Assembly: GCA_937927965.1 (NCBI GenBank)
Contig: CALEZA010000016.1
Span: forward strand, 1 to 8,242
DNA: 8,242 bases
Reading direction: 5' to 3'
DNA from: an uncultured Candidatus Planktophila sp.
Lineage (GTDB): Bacteria > Actinomycetota > Actinomycetes > Nanopelagicales > Nanopelagicaceae
Positions 6,706 to 8,242 of this stretch are shown one piece after another. The translations under genes and the position numbers were made by a program. How positions within the stretch are numbered: the first letter of the stretch is position 1; every line of letters begins with the position of its first letter. The notes beneath the pieces are model-generated. The model worked only from the letters and a program-made list of their open reading frames with translations. It was not told where the DNA came from and ran no database searches.

Positions 6706-6960
6706 ATGGCAAGTAAGAAGGGTGTCTCCTCGACACGAAATGGTCGCGATTCAAATCCACAGTACCTCGGTATCAAGCGTTTCGGTGGACAGGTTGTAAA
6801 TGCAGGCGAGATCCTCGTTCGTCAGCGTGGAACACACTTCCACCCAGGCGCAAATGTTGGTCGTGGTAAGGATGACACTCTCTTCGCACTCGCAGCTGGT
6901 TCTGTTGAGTTCGGTCGCGCTCGCGGTCGTCGCGTAGTGAATGTAGTCCCTGCAGTTTAA
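6706..6960 (+). CDS. rpmA: 50S ribosomal protein L27
   Basis: L27 is an 84-residue large-subunit protein whose flexible N-terminal tail reaches the peptidyl transferase centre. The family hallmarks are clear: [10 protein letters not shown] (residues 8-17), [42 protein letters not shown] and VEFG. Like most non-Firmicute L27 it starts directly at the mature end, with no cleaved N-terminal extension. The tail reads M-A-S-K-K-G where most bacteria, including other actinobacteria, have M-A-H-K-K; the codon at position 3 is AGT (Ser). The ribosome binding site AAAGGGG (6690-6696) overlaps the rplU stop and is 9 bases from the ATG. An intrinsic terminator begins 19 bases after the stop. Confidence 0.97.
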   Translation: MASKKGVSSTRNGRDSNPQYLGIKRFGGQVVNAGEILVRQRGTHFHPGANVGRGKDDTLFALAAGSVEFGRARGRRVVNVVPAV

Positions 6961-6968
6961 TTAAGGTT

Positions 6969-6980
6969 TCTCTTAAGAGA
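6969..6980. repeat. 12-base perfect palindrome between rpmA and its terminator
   Basis: TCTCTTAAGAGA is its own reverse complement and abuts the terminator stem. It lies just after the rpmA stop. It may be chance or a small accessory element of the terminator; no function can be assigned. Confidence 0.3.
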
Positions 6981-7011
6981 GCGGGCCGCATTTAGCGCGG
7001 TCCGCTTTTTT
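6980..7011 (+). terminator. Rho-independent terminator of the rplU-rpmA operon
   Basis: AGCGGGCCGC (6980-6989) pairs with GCGGTCCGCT (6997-7006) over 10 base pairs with one G-U, around the loop ATTTAGC. A run of six T (7006-7011) follows at once. This is a textbook intrinsic terminator on the + strand, placed between rpmA and obg. Confidence 0.92.
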
Positions 7012-7017
7012 ATTACA

Positions 7018-7023
7018 TATAGA
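7018..7023 (+). promoter_or_regulatory. Possible -10 element for obg
   Basis: TATAGA in the AT-rich stretch after the terminator could be a -10 box starting transcription near 7030, about 27 bases before obg. The matching -35 position falls inside the terminator stem and shows no TTGACA-like sequence, so support is weak. Confidence 0.2.
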
Positions 7024-7042
7024 AATTCGCTCAAAGCAAAGC

Positions 7043-7050
7043 AAAGGAGA
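7043..7050 (+). promoter_or_regulatory. Strong ribosome binding site of obg
   Basis: AAAGGAGA is close to the full anti-Shine-Dalgarno complement and lies 6 bases before ATG 7057, fixing the obg start. It is the best such site in the window. Confidence 0.85.
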
Positions 7051-7056
7051 AGTTCG

Positions 7057-8242
7057 ATGACAACATTCGTTGATCGCGTGCAGCTCTTTGCAACGGGCGG
7101 AAAAGGTGGAGATGGTTGCGTCTCCGTTAAGCGTGAAAAATTTAAGCCGCTAGGTGGTCCAGATGGTGGCAACGGTGGTCGCGGCGGAGATGTAATCCTT
7201 GTTGTCGATTCATCAGTCACCACACTTTTAGACTTCCACCACTCACCACACCGCAAAGCAACTTCTGGCCATCAAGGCTACGGAGATCGCAAGGACGGTG
7301 TTTCAGGTGAAGACATTATTTTGCCCGTCCCTAATGGAACTGTGATCTATGAAAATGGCGAGCAGATTGCCGATCTCGTCGGTATCGGAACAACATTTCT
7401 TGCAGCTCGTGGTGGCATGGGAGGCCTTGGAAATAACTCACTGGCATCATCAAAGCGTCGAGCTCCTGGTTTTGCACTCCTGGGTGAGCCAGGTGAAGAG
7501 CGGATCCTCACACTTGAATTAAAGTCAGTTGCAGATATTGCACTCGTGGGATTCCCAAGTGCGGGCAAGTCATCGTTAATTGCAGCTATTTCTGCTGCTC
7601 GTCCAAAGATTGCTGATTACCCATTTACAACTCTTGTTCCAAATCTCGGTGTTGTTCAGGCGGGAGACACTCGCTTCACCGTGGCAGATGTTCCAGGTCT
7701 TATTCCTGGTGCATCGCAAGGTAAGGGTCTTGGACTTCAATTCTTGCGCCATGTGGAGCGATGTGTTGCACTTGTCCATGTACTCGATTGCGGAACGCTA
7801 GAAACAGATCGCAATCCTCTCCATGATTTGGATGCCATTGAAGAGGAGCTTGCACTCTATGGCGGCCTTGAAGATCGAAAGAGAATTGTGGCTCTCAACA
7901 AGATTGATCTCCCAGATGGTGCTGCCATGGCAGATATGGTCGAAGATCAACTCAAAGCCCGTGGTTATGATGTTTACAAAGTATCAGCAGCCTCTCGTGA
8001 GGGTCTTCAGGATCTCTTATATGCCATGGCTCGACTGGTTCAAGCAGAGCGAGTTGCTGCTAAATCTGAAGAGCGCACACGCATTATCTTGCGCCCAACA
8101 GCAGTTGATGATTCTGGATTTAGCGTTCAAAAAAATGGCGATGGATCCTTCTCGGTTCGAGGAGCAAAGGTCTATCGCTGGGTATTGCAGACAAACTTTA
8201 AGAATGCTGAAGCGATTGGTTATCTCGCAGACCGTCTTGCTC
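7057..8242 (+). CDS. obg: GTPase Obg (CgtA), 3' end beyond the window
   Basis: The first 395 residues are present and the frame is still open at the window end. Obg is an essential GTPase that binds the 50S subunit during ribosome assembly and links it to stress and growth control. The Gly-rich Obg fold covers residues 1 to about 158 ([20 protein letters not shown], then [13 protein letters not shown]). The G domain follows with G1 GFPSAGKSS (165-173), G2 PFTT (189-192), G3 DVPG (211-214), G4 N281-K-I-D284 and G5 SAA (310-312). After a linker, a third domain begins near residue 345 ([15 protein letters not shown], then [10 protein letters not shown]), which is the OCT domain found in Actinobacteria and Firmicutes. 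Following rplU-rpmA is its classic position, but the strong terminator in between suggests separate or read-through-limited expression. Confidence 0.96.
   Translation, partial: MTTFVDRVQLFATGGKGGDGCVSVKREKFKPLGGPDGGNGGRGGDVILVVDSSVTTLLDFHHSPHRKATSGHQGYGDRKDGVSGEDIILPVPNGTVIYENGEQIADLVGIGTTFLAARGGMGGLGNNSLASSKRRAPGFALLGEPGEERILTLELKSVADIALVGFPSAGKSSLIAAISAARPKIADYPFTTLVPNLGVVQAGDTRFTVADVPGLIPGASQGKGLGLQFLRHVERCVALVHVLDCGTLETDRNPLHDLDAIEEELALYGGLEDRKRIVALNKIDLPDGAAMADMVEDQLKARGYDVYKVSAASREGLQDLLYAMARLVQAERVAAKSEERTRIILRPTAVDDSGFSVQKNGDGSFSVRGAKVYRWVLQTNFKNAEAIGYLADRLA

Noticed and set aside
1..8242. Mobile element, CRISPR array, tRNA/rRNA, toxin-antitoxin or defence system
   Set aside because: All coding space is taken by conserved housekeeping genes with short gaps, and no repeat array, transposase, integrase or structured RNA gene was seen.

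Overview
The window is an uninterrupted run of housekeeping genes, all on the + strand, from what looks like an actinobacterium with moderate GC (by eye a little under 50%). The actinobacterial assignment rests on several things: the gene order mreC-mreD-PBP2-rodA followed by rne-rplU-rpmA-obg, which resembles the Streptomyces arrangement; an RNase E/G whose low-complexity extension lies before the catalytic core; a PBP2 with the Cys-containing insertion typical of that phylum; and actinobacterial wording in Obg and L27. The modest GC, short intergenic gaps and shortened RNase E suggest a streamlined lineage such as the freshwater Nanopelagicales (acI group). That last step is inference.

Region 1 (1-3943) is the elongasome operon: the 3' end of mreC, then mreD, mrdA (PBP2) and rodA. 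MreD/mrdA and mrdA/rodA overlap by ATGA, so translation is probably coupled. MreC and MreD scaffold the complex, RodA polymerises glycan from lipid II, and PBP2 crosslinks it during cell elongation.

Region 2 (3944-4122) is a 179-base gap with no gene. It holds three inverted repeats, the last ending just before the ribosome binding site of rne. It is the most interesting non-coding stretch here and may be a regulatory leader of the RNase E mRNA.

Region 3 (4123-6279) is rne, an RNase E/G family endoribonuclease with complete catalytic, 5'-sensor and Zn-link residues.

Region 4 (6280-7011) is the rplU-rpmA operon for ribosomal proteins L21 and L27. It has a recognisable promoter directly after the rne stop, a GTG start for rplU, and a strong intrinsic terminator after rpmA. 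Region 5 (7057-8242) is obg, a ribosome-assembly GTPase that runs off the window, preceded by a very good ribosome binding site.

I found no mobile element, CRISPR array, tRNA, rRNA, phage gene or clearly novel protein system. The content is conserved core genome; the findings are mainly small regulatory structures and a few unusual residues.
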